Positions 15,207 to 21,763 of a stretch of DNA of 26,537 nucleotides are shown here, piece by piece. The stretch's first letter is position 1. Every line of letters starts with the position of its first letter. Made by a program: the position numbers and the translations under genes. The notes under the pieces are model-generated. The model did not search any database, was not told the DNA's origin, and saw nothing but the letters and a program-made list of their open reading frames with translations. The stretch covers positions 1 to 26,537 of the forward strand of contig CAZCAI010000060.1 in the NCBI GenBank assembly GCA_964496595.1, written 5' to 3'. The stretch comes from JAAAOZ01 sp964496595 (GTDB lineage: Bacteria > Chloroflexota > Anaerolineae > B4-G1 > SLSP01).

Positions 15207-15252
15207 ATCTACCATCTGCTACATCTGTTTAATCTGCTGATCAATCTGCTGA
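15207..15252. repeat. ATCTGCT nonamer array upstream of the MscS gene
   Basis: ATCTGCTAC (15214-15222), ATCTGTTTA (15223-15231), ATCTGCTGA (15232-15240), a 3-bp interruption, and ATCTGCTGA (15244-15252). It fills about half of the 91-bp gap and shares its unit with 12329-12354, so both arrays lie just upstream of plus-strand genes flanking the glycosidase. Confidence 0.8.
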
Positions 15253-15274
15253 TTTGATTTGAAAGGAGTCGTGT

Positions 15275-16102
15275 ATGATTTGGAATGAGACCTTGCAGCT
15301 TTTGGTGAAAGACTTCATCGAGTTTATTCCCCATCTGATCACCGCGATCATCATTTTTGTGGCGACGTTGTTGGGCGCTACCCCAATCTCGCGGAGTGTG
15401 GAGGCGTGGGGCAAAGAGCGCCTCCAAGATCCAGAACTGGAGAAATTGCTGGGGCGGTTGGCTCGCTGGAGCGTGTGGATTGTCGGCACGCTGTTAGCGC
15501 TGGATCAGGTGAACTTCGATGTGACCGGCTTTGTCGCCGGGCTGGGCGTTGCGGGCTTGACGATTGGCTTTGCGTTGCAGGATATCGCCCGCAACTTTAT
15601 AGCGGGGATTCTCCTGCTTGTGCGGCAGCCGTTCAACATCGGCGACGCGGTGCAGATCGCCGGATTTTCCGGCTCGGTGTTGGAGATCAAAGCACGCGAT
15701 ACGGTGCTCAAGACGTGGGATGGCGAGATGGTCATCCTTTCCAACACCAGCGTCTTCGAGAATCCCATCATCAACTACTCCGCGCTGCCGCTGCGCCGCC
15801 GCACGGTGGGCATTGGCCTGGGCTACGGCCAGGACGTCAACCGCGCGCTGCGCATCTTTGGGGAGGCTATCCAGGGCGTGGCGGGCGTATTGGAAGAGCC
15901 GGAGGTTTTGCTGCTGGTGGAGACGCTGGGCGATTCGTCGTTGCAGATCGCGGCGCGCTTCTGGGTCAATCAGGAGGCGCACGATCTCATGGGCGTCCAC
16001 TCCGAGGTGGTGCAAGCCATCAATCGCGCCGCCGAAGAAAAGAGCATCGAGCTGCCGTACCCTGTGCAAACCGTGCGATTGGAGCAGGCGGCCTCGTCAT
16101 AG
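15275..16102 (+). CDS. MscS family mechanosensitive channel
   Basis: A 275-aa small-conductance mechanosensitive channel. Three membrane helices are visible: about residues 15-33, 63-85 and the pore helix (about 87-120) with the glycine- and alanine-rich VAGLGVAGLTIGFALQDIA and FIAGILLL. The beta domain follows with PFNIGDAVQIAGFSGSVLEI and a characteristic NTSVFENPIINYS, then the alpha/beta C-terminal domain ending near PYPVQTV. Length is normal for MscS. It is expected in the cytoplasmic membrane as a heptamer that releases solutes on osmotic down-shock. Start: ATG at 15275 with AAAGGAG (15262-15268), 6-nt spacing. Confidence 0.93.
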   Translation: MIWNETLQLLVKDFIEFIPHLITAIIIFVATLLGATPISRSVEAWGKERLQDPELEKLLGRLARWSVWIVGTLLALDQVNFDVTGFVAGLGVAGLTIGFALQDIARNFIAGILLLVRQPFNIGDAVQIAGFSGSVLEIKARDTVLKTWDGEMVILSNTSVFENPIINYSALPLRRRTVGIGLGYGQDVNRALRIFGEAIQGVAGVLEEPEVLLLVETLGDSSLQIAARFWVNQEAHDLMGVHSEVVQAINRAAEEKSIELPYPVQTVRLEQAASS

Positions 16103-16103
16103 C

Positions 16104-16131
16104 TTGCCAACGCGGCGTTTATTGATAAAAT
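16104..16131 (+). promoter_or_regulatory. Candidate promoter of the sigma factor gene
   Basis: TTGCCA (16104-16109), 16-bp spacer and TAAAAT (16126-16131) each match the sigma-70 consensus at 5 of 6 positions, giving a leader of about 100 nt. The site begins right after the MscS stop codon. Confidence 0.45.
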
Positions 16132-16235
16132 TTCCCTACGCGAGGTCACACATAACGTGATTGAGTAGACCTGATAGGTTTGGATAAGAATGAATTTACT
16201 GTTGATGGCGTTATAGGATGCGAGGGGAATATTAA

Positions 16236-17246
16236 GTGGATATAGAGGATGCCCGGGCCGGGATTATGCCGGAAGTGGATCTGGAAAACGAAACGCGGGC
16301 TGAAGCGGAGGATGATCCGCGTCCGGCTATGGCCGATAACGTCACGGACCCGGTGAATTTGTACTTCAACCGTATGGGACGCGAGCCGCTGCTGACGCGC
16401 GAGGAAGAGGTCGCGCTGGCGAAGAAGATCGAGCGGGGGCGCGATGCCAGGCAGCAGTTGGCCCAGAGCGACGATGGGGGATCGGCCTCCGTTGAGCTTC
16501 GGCGCCTGGCGACGGAGGGGGAGGCGGCGCGGGATAAGTTCATCCGCGCGAACACCCGTCTGGTGGTCAACATCGCCAAAAAGTATCGCAACAAGGGCAT
16601 GCCCTTCTCGGATCTGATCCAGGCCGGCAACTTGGGCCTGATCAAGGCCGTGGATAAGTTCGAGTATCAGCAGGGCAACAAATTCAGCACCTATGCCACC
16701 TGGTGGATTCGCCAATCGATCACGCGGAGCCTGACCCAACATTCGCGCACCATTCGCATCCCCGATCATCTCAGCAGTTGGATCCGGAAGGTGCATCAGG
16801 CGGCGCGGGCTTTGGAGCAGAGATTGGGCCGGCAGCCGACGGTCGACGAAATCGCGCATCAGATGGGTCTTACACAGGAGCGCGTCGAGCGCCTGCTGCG
16901 CATCTCCCGACGTCCGCTCTCACTGAATCGGCCCGTCAATCGCGAGGATGAACAGAGCGAGTTGGGCAGCTTCATCGAAGATGAGAATACGCCCCCGCCC
17001 TCGGAGCGCGCCGCTCAGCTTCTGCTCAAAGAAGACCTGGAGGAATTATTGAATGAACTGGAACCCCGTGAGGCGAAAATTCTGCGGCTGCGCTTTGGCT
17101 TGCAGGAGAACCGAACCTACACCCTCGATGAACTGGGGGAGAAATTCGGCGTCTCGCGCGAGCGCATCCGCCAGATTGAGCGCGCGGCGCTCCGCAAATT
17201 GCGCAATCCAATATACTGTCGGAGGTTACGAGACTATCTGAAGTAG
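16236..17246 (+). CDS. Primary-type RNA polymerase sigma-70 factor
   Basis: A 336-aa sigma factor. Region 1.2 (about 37-66) reads DPVNLYFNRMGREPLLTREE; region 2 (about 98-170) contains RLVVNIAKKYRNKGMPFSDL and the -10 recognition helix STYATWWIRQSITR; region 3 follows with RIPDHLSSW; region 4 (about 270-330) has the helix-turn-helix FGVSRERIRQIERAALRKL. Region 1.1 is missing, so this may be group 1 or group 2; group 1 housekeeping and group 2 stress factors cannot be told apart here. The start is a GTG at 16236 with GAGGGG (16222-16227), 8-nt spacing. Downstream genes are on the same strand with short gaps. Confidence 0.93.
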   Translation: MDIEDARAGIMPEVDLENETRAEAEDDPRPAMADNVTDPVNLYFNRMGREPLLTREEEVALAKKIERGRDARQQLAQSDDGGSASVELRRLATEGEAARDKFIRANTRLVVNIAKKYRNKGMPFSDLIQAGNLGLIKAVDKFEYQQGNKFSTYATWWIRQSITRSLTQHSRTIRIPDHLSSWIRKVHQAARALEQRLGRQPTVDEIAHQMGLTQERVERLLRISRRPLSLNRPVNREDEQSELGSFIEDENTPPPSERAAQLLLKEDLEELLNELEPREAKILRLRFGLQENRTYTLDELGEKFGVSRERIRQIERAALRKLRNPIYCRRLRDYLK

Positions 17247-17279
17247 TTGGAACTTTTACATCCCACCCACCTGGGAATT

Positions 17280-17301
17280 GGGGCGCAGCCCCTGGAAGGG
17301 G
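17280..17301 (+). promoter_or_regulatory. Two mutually exclusive hairpins over the DUF4258 ribosome-binding site
   Basis: GGGGC (17280-17284) can pair with GCCCC (17288-17292) over a 3-nt loop. Alternatively CCCC (17289-17292) can pair with GGGG (17298-17301), hiding the Shine-Dalgarno sequence GGAAGGGG (17294-17301). This could tune translation, but the stems are short. Confidence 0.3.
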
Positions 17302-17307
17302 ATTTTG

Positions 17308-17619
17308 ATGTATCAACATATTGCCGAGGTGGATGATTTATTGGCCTATCACAGCAAGATGCGGCTTTCGGATCACGCGCTGGATGAGGCGCACAAAGAG
17401 AGCCTCCGCGCCAAAGATGTCTTCTACGCCGTCTTCAACGGTCAGATTTTGGAGCACTATCCCGACCGCCAGCGCGTGCTCATCGTCGGGCCGATGGTGG
17501 ACTTCGACGTGAATGTGCACGTGGTCTGTGATTACACGGATGAGGATGAGTTGGTCGCGATCACTGTCTACGTGCCCGACCGTCCCCAGTGGGTCAGCGA
17601 TATGTCCCGCGCGCCGTAA
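17308..17619 (+). CDS. DUF4258 domain protein
   Basis: A 103-aa protein matching the DUF4258 pattern: an N-terminal SDHALDEA, DVFYAVFNGQILEHYPDRQRV (36-56), and then a strand pair with HVVCDYTDEDELVAITVYVPD. DUF4258 proteins are usually considered RelE-like toxin-superfamily members, often beside a zinc-finger antitoxin; no antitoxin is present here. I choose the ATG at 17308 over the upstream TTG (17278) because GGAAGGGG lies 6 nt before it. It sits 61 bp after the sigma factor and 30 bp before the dehydrogenase, all on one strand, so co-transcription is possible. Confidence 0.82.
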   Translation: MYQHIAEVDDLLAYHSKMRLSDHALDEAHKESLRAKDVFYAVFNGQILEHYPDRQRVLIVGPMVDFDVNVHVVCDYTDEDELVAITVYVPDRPQWVSDMSRAP

Positions 17620-17649
17620 TGCGCAGGGTTCGAGAAGCGATGGGTGACC

Positions 17650-18651
17650 ATGAAAGCGATACAAATCGAAAAGCCGGACCATATAGCGTTGATTGACATC
17701 CCCGCGCCGGAACCCGGCTCGAGCGACGTGCTGATCCAGGTGATGGCCAGCGGCATTTGCGGCACCGATCTCCACATCGTGCGGGGCGAGTATATGGGAG
17801 ACTATCCCATCATCCCCGGCCACGAGTTCGCGGGCATCGTGACCGAGGTCGGCGCGGAGGTGACGCGCTTCGAGGTCGGAGATCGCGTCGCGGTTGAGCC
17901 GAACATCGCCTGCGGCAACTGTGACCAGTGTTTGCAGAATCGCCAGAACTTCTGCCGCCACTGGGAGGCCATCGGCGTGACGCGCCCCGGCGGGATGGCC
18001 CAGTACGTCGTCGCGCCGGAGCCGGCGGTCTTCGATATCGGCGCTTTGCCCTTCGCCGTCGGCGCCTTTATGGAGCCGCTCTCCTGCGTGCTCCACGGCG
18101 TGGAGAAAGCACGGGTGCAATTGGCGGATCGGGTGGTTATCCTTGGCGCGGGGCCGATTGGCATGTTGCTGATGCAGGTCGTCCGGTCGCGCGGCGCAGC
18201 CGAGATCACCGTCGTGGAGAAGCATCCTGCCCGCGCGGCGTTCGCGGAGGCCTTCGGCGCCGATCATTGTTATCGCGAGCTTGACGATCTGCCCGCCGAC
18301 GCCTACGACGTGGTGGTCGACGCGACGGGCGTCATCCCGGTGATGGCGCGCACCATCGAGTTTGCGCGACGCGGCGGCGTTGTGTTGCTCTTCGGCGTGC
18401 CGCCGTCCGGCGAGCCGATGACATGGACGCCATTTCAGCTCTTTCAAAAGGGCTTGACCGTCGTCTCCTCGTTCACCTCGGTCCGCAATAGCTTCCCGGC
18501 GGTGGCGATGTTACGCTCGCGCCAGGTTAAGGTCGAGCCGTTGATCTCCCATCGTCTGCCGCTGGCGGAATTTGAGAAGGGCGTGCGCTTGATCGAAGCG
18601 GGCGCGGAGGAGGTCAAGAAAGTCTTGATCTTCCCCCACGCAGAATCATAA
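17650..18651 (+). CDS. Zinc-dependent medium-chain alcohol/polyol dehydrogenase
   Basis: A 333-aa member of the medium-chain dehydrogenase superfamily, close in pattern to threonine, sorbitol and galactitol dehydrogenases. Catalytic zinc ligands are C37 (GICGTD), H58-E59 (GHEFAG) and E142 (FMEPL). Structural zinc cysteines are C88, C91, C94 and C102. The Rossmann motif is GAGPIG (166-171), and an acidic E190 at the end of the second strand points to NAD rather than NADP. The likely reaction is oxidation of a secondary alcohol or polyol; the substrate is undetermined. The ATG at 17650 is preferred over an in-frame GTG two codons earlier, on family alignment; neither has a strong ribosome-binding site. 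Confidence 0.92.
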   Translation: MKAIQIEKPDHIALIDIPAPEPGSSDVLIQVMASGICGTDLHIVRGEYMGDYPIIPGHEFAGIVTEVGAEVTRFEVGDRVAVEPNIACGNCDQCLQNRQNFCRHWEAIGVTRPGGMAQYVVAPEPAVFDIGALPFAVGAFMEPLSCVLHGVEKARVQLADRVVILGAGPIGMLLMQVVRSRGAAEITVVEKHPARAAFAEAFGADHCYRELDDLPADAYDVVVDATGVIPVMARTIEFARRGGVVLLFGVPPSGEPMTWTPFQLFQKGLTVVSSFTSVRNSFPAVAMLRSRQVKVEPLISHRLPLAEFEKGVRLIEAGAEEVKKVLIFPHAES

Positions 18652-18710
18652 GTCGAGACGTAGACGCCGGAAAACGGCTGGCTCTTCTCGGAAAGCGAAA
18701 CGCATCTTCT

Positions 18711-18736
18711 CTCCCCCAACGAACCGGTTGGGGGAG
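18711..18736 (+). terminator. Perfect 10-bp hairpin after the dehydrogenase gene
   Basis: CTCCCCCAAC (18711-18720), loop GAACCG, and GTTGGGGGAG (18727-18736) pair perfectly. The stretch after it, TTCCTTGT, is only partly T-rich, so terminator strength is uncertain. The right arm also covers the expected -35 position of the promoter below, so an operator is an alternative reading. Confidence 0.6.
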
Positions 18737-18751
18737 TTCCTTGTGGGGATT

Positions 18752-18760
18752 TGGTATAAT
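18752..18760 (+). promoter_or_regulatory. Extended -10 promoter upstream of the TPR/zinc-ribbon gene
   Basis: TGGTATAAT (18752-18760) is a perfect extended -10 element, about 40 bp before the GTG start at 18801. No good -35 hexamer is found at the usual spacing, which falls in the hairpin arm. Confidence 0.6.
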
Positions 18761-18800
18761 GATGGAGATTTGTCCAGATTTATCGAGGAGTAGGTGACGT

Positions 18801-19631
18801 GTGGCAAATTTAAGCGATGTAAAGCAGAAAATCGAGGCGGGAGATTTACCGGCGGCGCGAGGGGCGTTGGTCGCGTTCTTGCATGAACATCCTCGCCACG
18901 TGGCGGCCTGGCGCTTGCTCGCCGCGCTGCTCGAGGATGATCTGGTCAAGCAGGCGGATTGTTACCGGCGCATCGTGGCGCTGGCGCCGGAAGATGCGGC
19001 GGCGCGCGAGCAGTTGGCGCGATTGCGCTCGCGAGCGCGCGCACAGAAGACGCCCCCGCCCGCATCAAAGCCGGCGCCGAAGCCAGAGCCGGAGCCGCAA
19101 CCAGAGCCAGAGCCGGCGGTCGAAGAGCAGGTCGCGGCCGTGTTGGCGACGTTGTTGCGTCAAGCGGAGGAGGCGGCATCGGGGACGGAGCGGCGCTTGC
19201 TATCTGTGAGCGAGGTGCAGGAGGTGCTTCGAGCGCAGGGTGTGACGCTCTCCGACGAGGCGTTGATCCGCTACATCCAGGCGCACGGGCTGCGGATCAC
19301 GCGCAGTCCCTATTCTTCGAAGTTGATCATTCGGCGGCAGGTCGTGCGGGAAGCGCCCAGCGTTTCGGGATGGGGCTGGCTGGGCAAGGCCGTCCAGCGG
19401 TTGACCGGTGGACGGCCCGAGAAACGTTTTGAAGCGCCTTCGATGCCCGTGGCGGCGGATGAGTTGACGGCGGCGGATATTATCCAGTTGGCCGGCGGGC
19501 CGTTGCCGGCGGAGGACCGGCGCGCTTGCCCGCGTTGCGGCGCGACGATCTCGAAGGCCGCGACGCGGTGCGAGTGGTGTGGCGCTGCGTTGGATGAATT
19601 AGATGAGTTGGATAAACCGCCAGAATCATAA
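18801..19631 (+). CDS. TPR-like, Pro/Glu-linker and zinc-ribbon protein
   Basis: A 276-aa protein of unknown function. Residues 5-75 form two helical hairpins of tetratricopeptide type (EAGDLPAARGALVAFLHEHP and AAWRLLAALLEDD). Residues 83-107 are a Pro/Lys/Glu-rich linker with PEPEP repeats. Residues about 108-185 are a helical region with a possible winged-helix character (SVSEVQEVLRAQGVTLSDE). A zinc ribbon follows at C243-x2-C246 and C257-x2-C260, then an acidic tail. The start is a GTG with GAGGAG (18785-18790). There is no signal peptide, so it is probably cytoplasmic. The mix of protein-interaction, possible DNA-binding and zinc-ribbon parts suggests a regulator or adaptor, as inference only. 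Confidence 0.72.
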   Translation: MANLSDVKQKIEAGDLPAARGALVAFLHEHPRHVAAWRLLAALLEDDLVKQADCYRRIVALAPEDAAAREQLARLRSRARAQKTPPPASKPAPKPEPEPQPEPEPAVEEQVAAVLATLLRQAEEAASGTERRLLSVSEVQEVLRAQGVTLSDEALIRYIQAHGLRITRSPYSSKLIIRRQVVREAPSVSGWGWLGKAVQRLTGGRPEKRFEAPSMPVAADELTAADIIQLAGGPLPAEDRRACPRCGATISKAATRCEWCGAALDELDELDKPPES

Positions 19632-19667
19632 GAAACGAGCGAATGGACCGAGGAGGTTGTAAAGATA

Positions 19668-20543
19668 ATGGATCGCAGACGTAAAAATTTCTGGATGTTG
19701 TGGGTCTTGATCGGTATGGTGGCGTTGAGTGGATGCGCCAACGCTTCCGGGGCCAAATCTTTGGATATGCCGGAAGATGCAGTCGGTCGCGTGGTCTACT
19801 TCTACGGCGGGGATTGCCCCGATTGTGACGCGCTCTATGAAGAGGCGCTTGTCCCGTGGGAGGAGCGCTGCGGCGAGCATCTTCAAGTAGAGCGGATCGA
19901 CATCAGCTCCGATGAGGGGTATGAGGTCTTCGTCGCGACGGAAGAGGCATTGGTCGGGGAAGCGGGGCGTTGGGATCTCCCTGTGGTCGTGGTGGGCGAA
20001 AAAGTCTACGTCGGCGCGCGGGCCATCCGTGAGGATTTCACCTCATTTTTGCCCTGCCTGCTGGAATCGGGCGGGAATGCGTGGCCGGAAGTCCCTGCGT
20101 TGCAAGCGGTGCTTGGCCCGGAGGAAGACGTGTCTGAAGGTGATAATCCCTTTGGCGGCGCGAGTGGCGGTGTGGCGGGCTGTGTGGACGATGAGGAGGA
20201 AAGCGGCGTGTGCGAGATGTCTGCGCCCATCTTCGTGCTTTACTTCTCCCGCCCCGATTGCCCGGACGGCTGCGAGCGGACGCGCTACGATCTGCGCTAT
20301 TTGCAGGGCGTTTTCTCGCAGATATTCTTGGAAGAGCGGGATATGGGGGAAGATGCCGCGCTGGCCGAGACGTTGGCCGAGCACTACGATGTGCCCGAAG
20401 ATCAGCGGGGCGTCGCGCCGGCCGTCGTCGTGGGGGAGGACTACCTGGTGGGCGACTCGCTCTCGCTGGCGAATCTCCGCGCGACGCTGGAGAAGTATCA
20501 GGAGACCGGCGCCGAGGCGATCTGGTACTCGCTGGAGGATTGA
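19668..20543 (+). CDS. Lipoprotein with two thioredoxin-like halves
   Basis: A 291-aa protein with a lipoprotein signal ending in LSGC (C23). Two similar halves follow. The first (about 38-135) has YFYGGDCPDCDALYEE with C50-x2-C53 and ends DLPVVVVGEKVYVGA. The second (about 186-280) has LYFSRPDCPDGCERTR with C198-x3-C202 and ends VAPAVVVGEDYLVGD. Both read as thioredoxin or glutaredoxin folds with a cis-proline-like position before the VVVG strand. The CPDC site could be redox-active; the C-x3-C site is not a standard dithiol motif. The linker (about 150-185) adds C172 and C182. Expected location is the outer face of the membrane. Start: ATG with AGGAGG (19651-19656). It follows the zinc-ribbon gene by 36 bp. 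Confidence 0.78.
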   Translation: MDRRRKNFWMLWVLIGMVALSGCANASGAKSLDMPEDAVGRVVYFYGGDCPDCDALYEEALVPWEERCGEHLQVERIDISSDEGYEVFVATEEALVGEAGRWDLPVVVVGEKVYVGARAIREDFTSFLPCLLESGGNAWPEVPALQAVLGPEEDVSEGDNPFGGASGGVAGCVDDEEESGVCEMSAPIFVLYFSRPDCPDGCERTRYDLRYLQGVFSQIFLEERDMGEDAALAETLAEHYDVPEDQRGVAPAVVVGEDYLVGDSLSLANLRATLEKYQETGAEAIWYSLED

Positions 20544-20594
20544 GTGTTCGTAGCTGGGTGCGCAACGCAGTGATGCGCCGCCTCAGACTGATAC

Positions 20595-20638
20595 AAAAAA
20601 AGGGACGCGCGTCGATTTTACTCTTTGACGTGCGTCCC
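20595..20638 (-). terminator. Intrinsic terminator for the minus-strand CxxC gene
   Basis: On the minus strand, GGGACGCACGTC (complement of 20627-20638) pairs with 20602-20613 over a 13-nt loop (12 bp with one G-U pair), followed by seven T residues (complement of 20595-20601). This is a textbook intrinsic terminator, 20 bp past the stop at 20660. It could also help end plus-strand transcription from the lipoprotein gene, but that side lacks a T-tract. Confidence 0.9.
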
Positions 20639-20659
20639 ACTTGTCTTTGGTAGGATAGC

Positions 20660-21016
20660 CTATGCTTCTGACGATCCCGCGTCTGTCGTCTCGGCGGGCG
20701 GTTGCGTCAGCGCCTCGTAGGTCTCCTGGGAGATAAACTCCCCGCCCTCGATGCTGCGTTCCACGATGTGATAGCCCGCGTCGAAGCGCAGCGTGGCGTA
20801 CATCAGCCGGAAACATTTATCGTCCATAATCTCCTTGCGGAGGATGTAGCCGCCGCCGTCCATATCGCGGCTGAGATCATGGCGCTTATCGGCGCGGATG
20901 CGGACGGGCGCGCCGCATGTGCCGCACTTGACGTAGAAGTAGATGCCATCGCGATCCTGCCCGCTCGCGTCGTCACCGCCGAAGAGCGCTTGCCCGATTT
21001 TCTTTAGCAGACCCAT
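20660..21016 (-). CDS. Small CxxC hypothetical protein
   Basis: A 118-aa protein of unknown function that I recall as a type of conserved hypothetical in Chloroflexota. It has C31-x2-C34 (KCGTCGAPVRI), an RADKRHDLSRD segment, C68 and a C-terminal GGEFISQETYEALTQ. The cysteine pair may bind metal with another partner or act in redox, as only one clear CxxC is present. The start is secure: GGGAGG lies 8 nt before the ATG. It lies 21 bp downstream of the C39-like gene and ends at an intrinsic terminator, so the two probably form one operon. Confidence 0.82.
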   Translation of the reverse strand: MGLLKKIGQALFGGDDASGQDRDGIYFYVKCGTCGAPVRIRADKRHDLSRDMDGGGYILRKEIMDDKCFRLMYATLRFDAGYHIVERSIEGGEFISQETYEALTQPPAETTDAGSSEA

Positions 21017-21037
21017 GGGGACGACCTCCCTTTCGCC

Positions 21038-21664
21038 TTAAATTTCGTCCTCATCGTCCTCATCGTCCTCATCATCCTCATCATCCTCATCGTCATCATC
21101 CCAGACCTCGATCAAATGGCGGCCCATCCACGTCCACTGCTCCTCGAATTCGTCCGGTTCCTGGTAAGAGAAGACATCCCCATCCCTGGCCGCCGGATCG
21201 ACAAAGGCCCAACCCTCGTCGGGGTCCCAGGCGTAGAGGACTTTGTAGTGCGCCCAGCCTCGCCACTCCCCATCCACAAAGTTCAGCGGATCGCCCACGA
21301 TGACGATGGAGACGCGCCCGCGATCTAAATTCCGCTGGATCCGTTTGAGCGAGGCGCCCATGCGCCAGCGGGCTTTGAACCCCATCTCGCGCAGAGCGTA
21401 GACGACGCCCCACGGGAAGGTCGCCCAGCCCTTGATGCGCGCGGGGATGATCTGCATCCTCTCCTCCGGCGCGCGCTCCATCGCGCGGGCCAGCGTCGGC
21501 GCATCTAACACCGGCGCATCCCGGAGCGCGTTGGCCGCGATGCTCGCGCTGAACGGGCCGCAATCATTGGTATTCCCCTGATGAATGTGCCATTTGTGCA
21601 ACGGCTGCTTATACTGCTTCTTCCAGTACGCTTTCTTCTTGAGTTTGGGTTCGTATGTTGCCAT
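21038..21664 (-). CDS. C39-like cysteine-protease-fold protein with polyacidic tail
   Basis: A 208-aa protein with the papain-like/C39 pattern: Q29 and C35 in QGNTNDCGPFSAS, H139 in WAHYKVLYAWD and D156 in FVDP, as oxyanion Gln, nucleophile, His and Asp. All are present, so it may be an active peptidase or transamidase, probably cytoplasmic because no signal peptide is seen. The first 23 residues are rich in lysine. The last 20 residues are almost purely Asp and Glu, encoded by a 9-bp-period repeat (about 21041-21100). The start is the ATG at 21664, with GAGAGG close upstream. It is the first gene of a two-gene operon with the CxxC protein. Confidence 0.8.
   Translation of the reverse strand: MATYEPKLKKKAYWKKQYKQPLHKWHIHQGNTNDCGPFSASIAANALRDAPVLDAPTLARAMERAPEERMQIIPARIKGWATFPWGVVYALREMGFKARWRMGASLKRIQRNLDRGRVSIVIVGDPLNFVDGEWRGWAHYKVLYAWDPDEGWAFVDPAARDGDVFSYQEPDEFEEQWTWMGRHLIEVWDDDDEDDEDDEDDEDDEDEI
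21041..21100. repeat. Nine-bp-period repeat encoding a polyacidic tail
   Basis: Copies of CGTCCTCAT and CATCCTCAT in tandem (about 21046-21090) encode the Asp/Glu tail of the C39-like protein on the minus strand. A simple-sequence expansion is the likely origin. Confidence 0.8.
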
Positions 21665-21718
21665 CTTGAGCCTCTCTTCCTTCCTTATCTGATTCTTCGC
21701 TGACCATTCTCTACGTGC

Positions 21719-21724
21719 ATTATA
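21719..21724 (-). promoter_or_regulatory. Candidate -10 of the C39-like operon
   Basis: TATAAT on the minus strand (complement of 21719-21724), about 55 bp before the ATG at 21664. No clear -35 hexamer is found at the usual spacing. Confidence 0.45.
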
Positions 21725-21763
21725 CAGCGTTTGAACGGATGCTGCTACTCTGAAAGTGAGATG

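Noticed and set aside
17278..17307. TTG start for the DUF4258 gene
   Set aside because: It lies inside the hairpin region without a ribosome-binding site, while the ATG at 17308 has a good one.
17338..18447. 369-codon minus-strand frame opposite DUF4258 and dehydrogenase genes
   Set aside because: It crosses two supported plus-strand genes, is His/Asp/Arg-rich and has no domain or ribosome-binding site.
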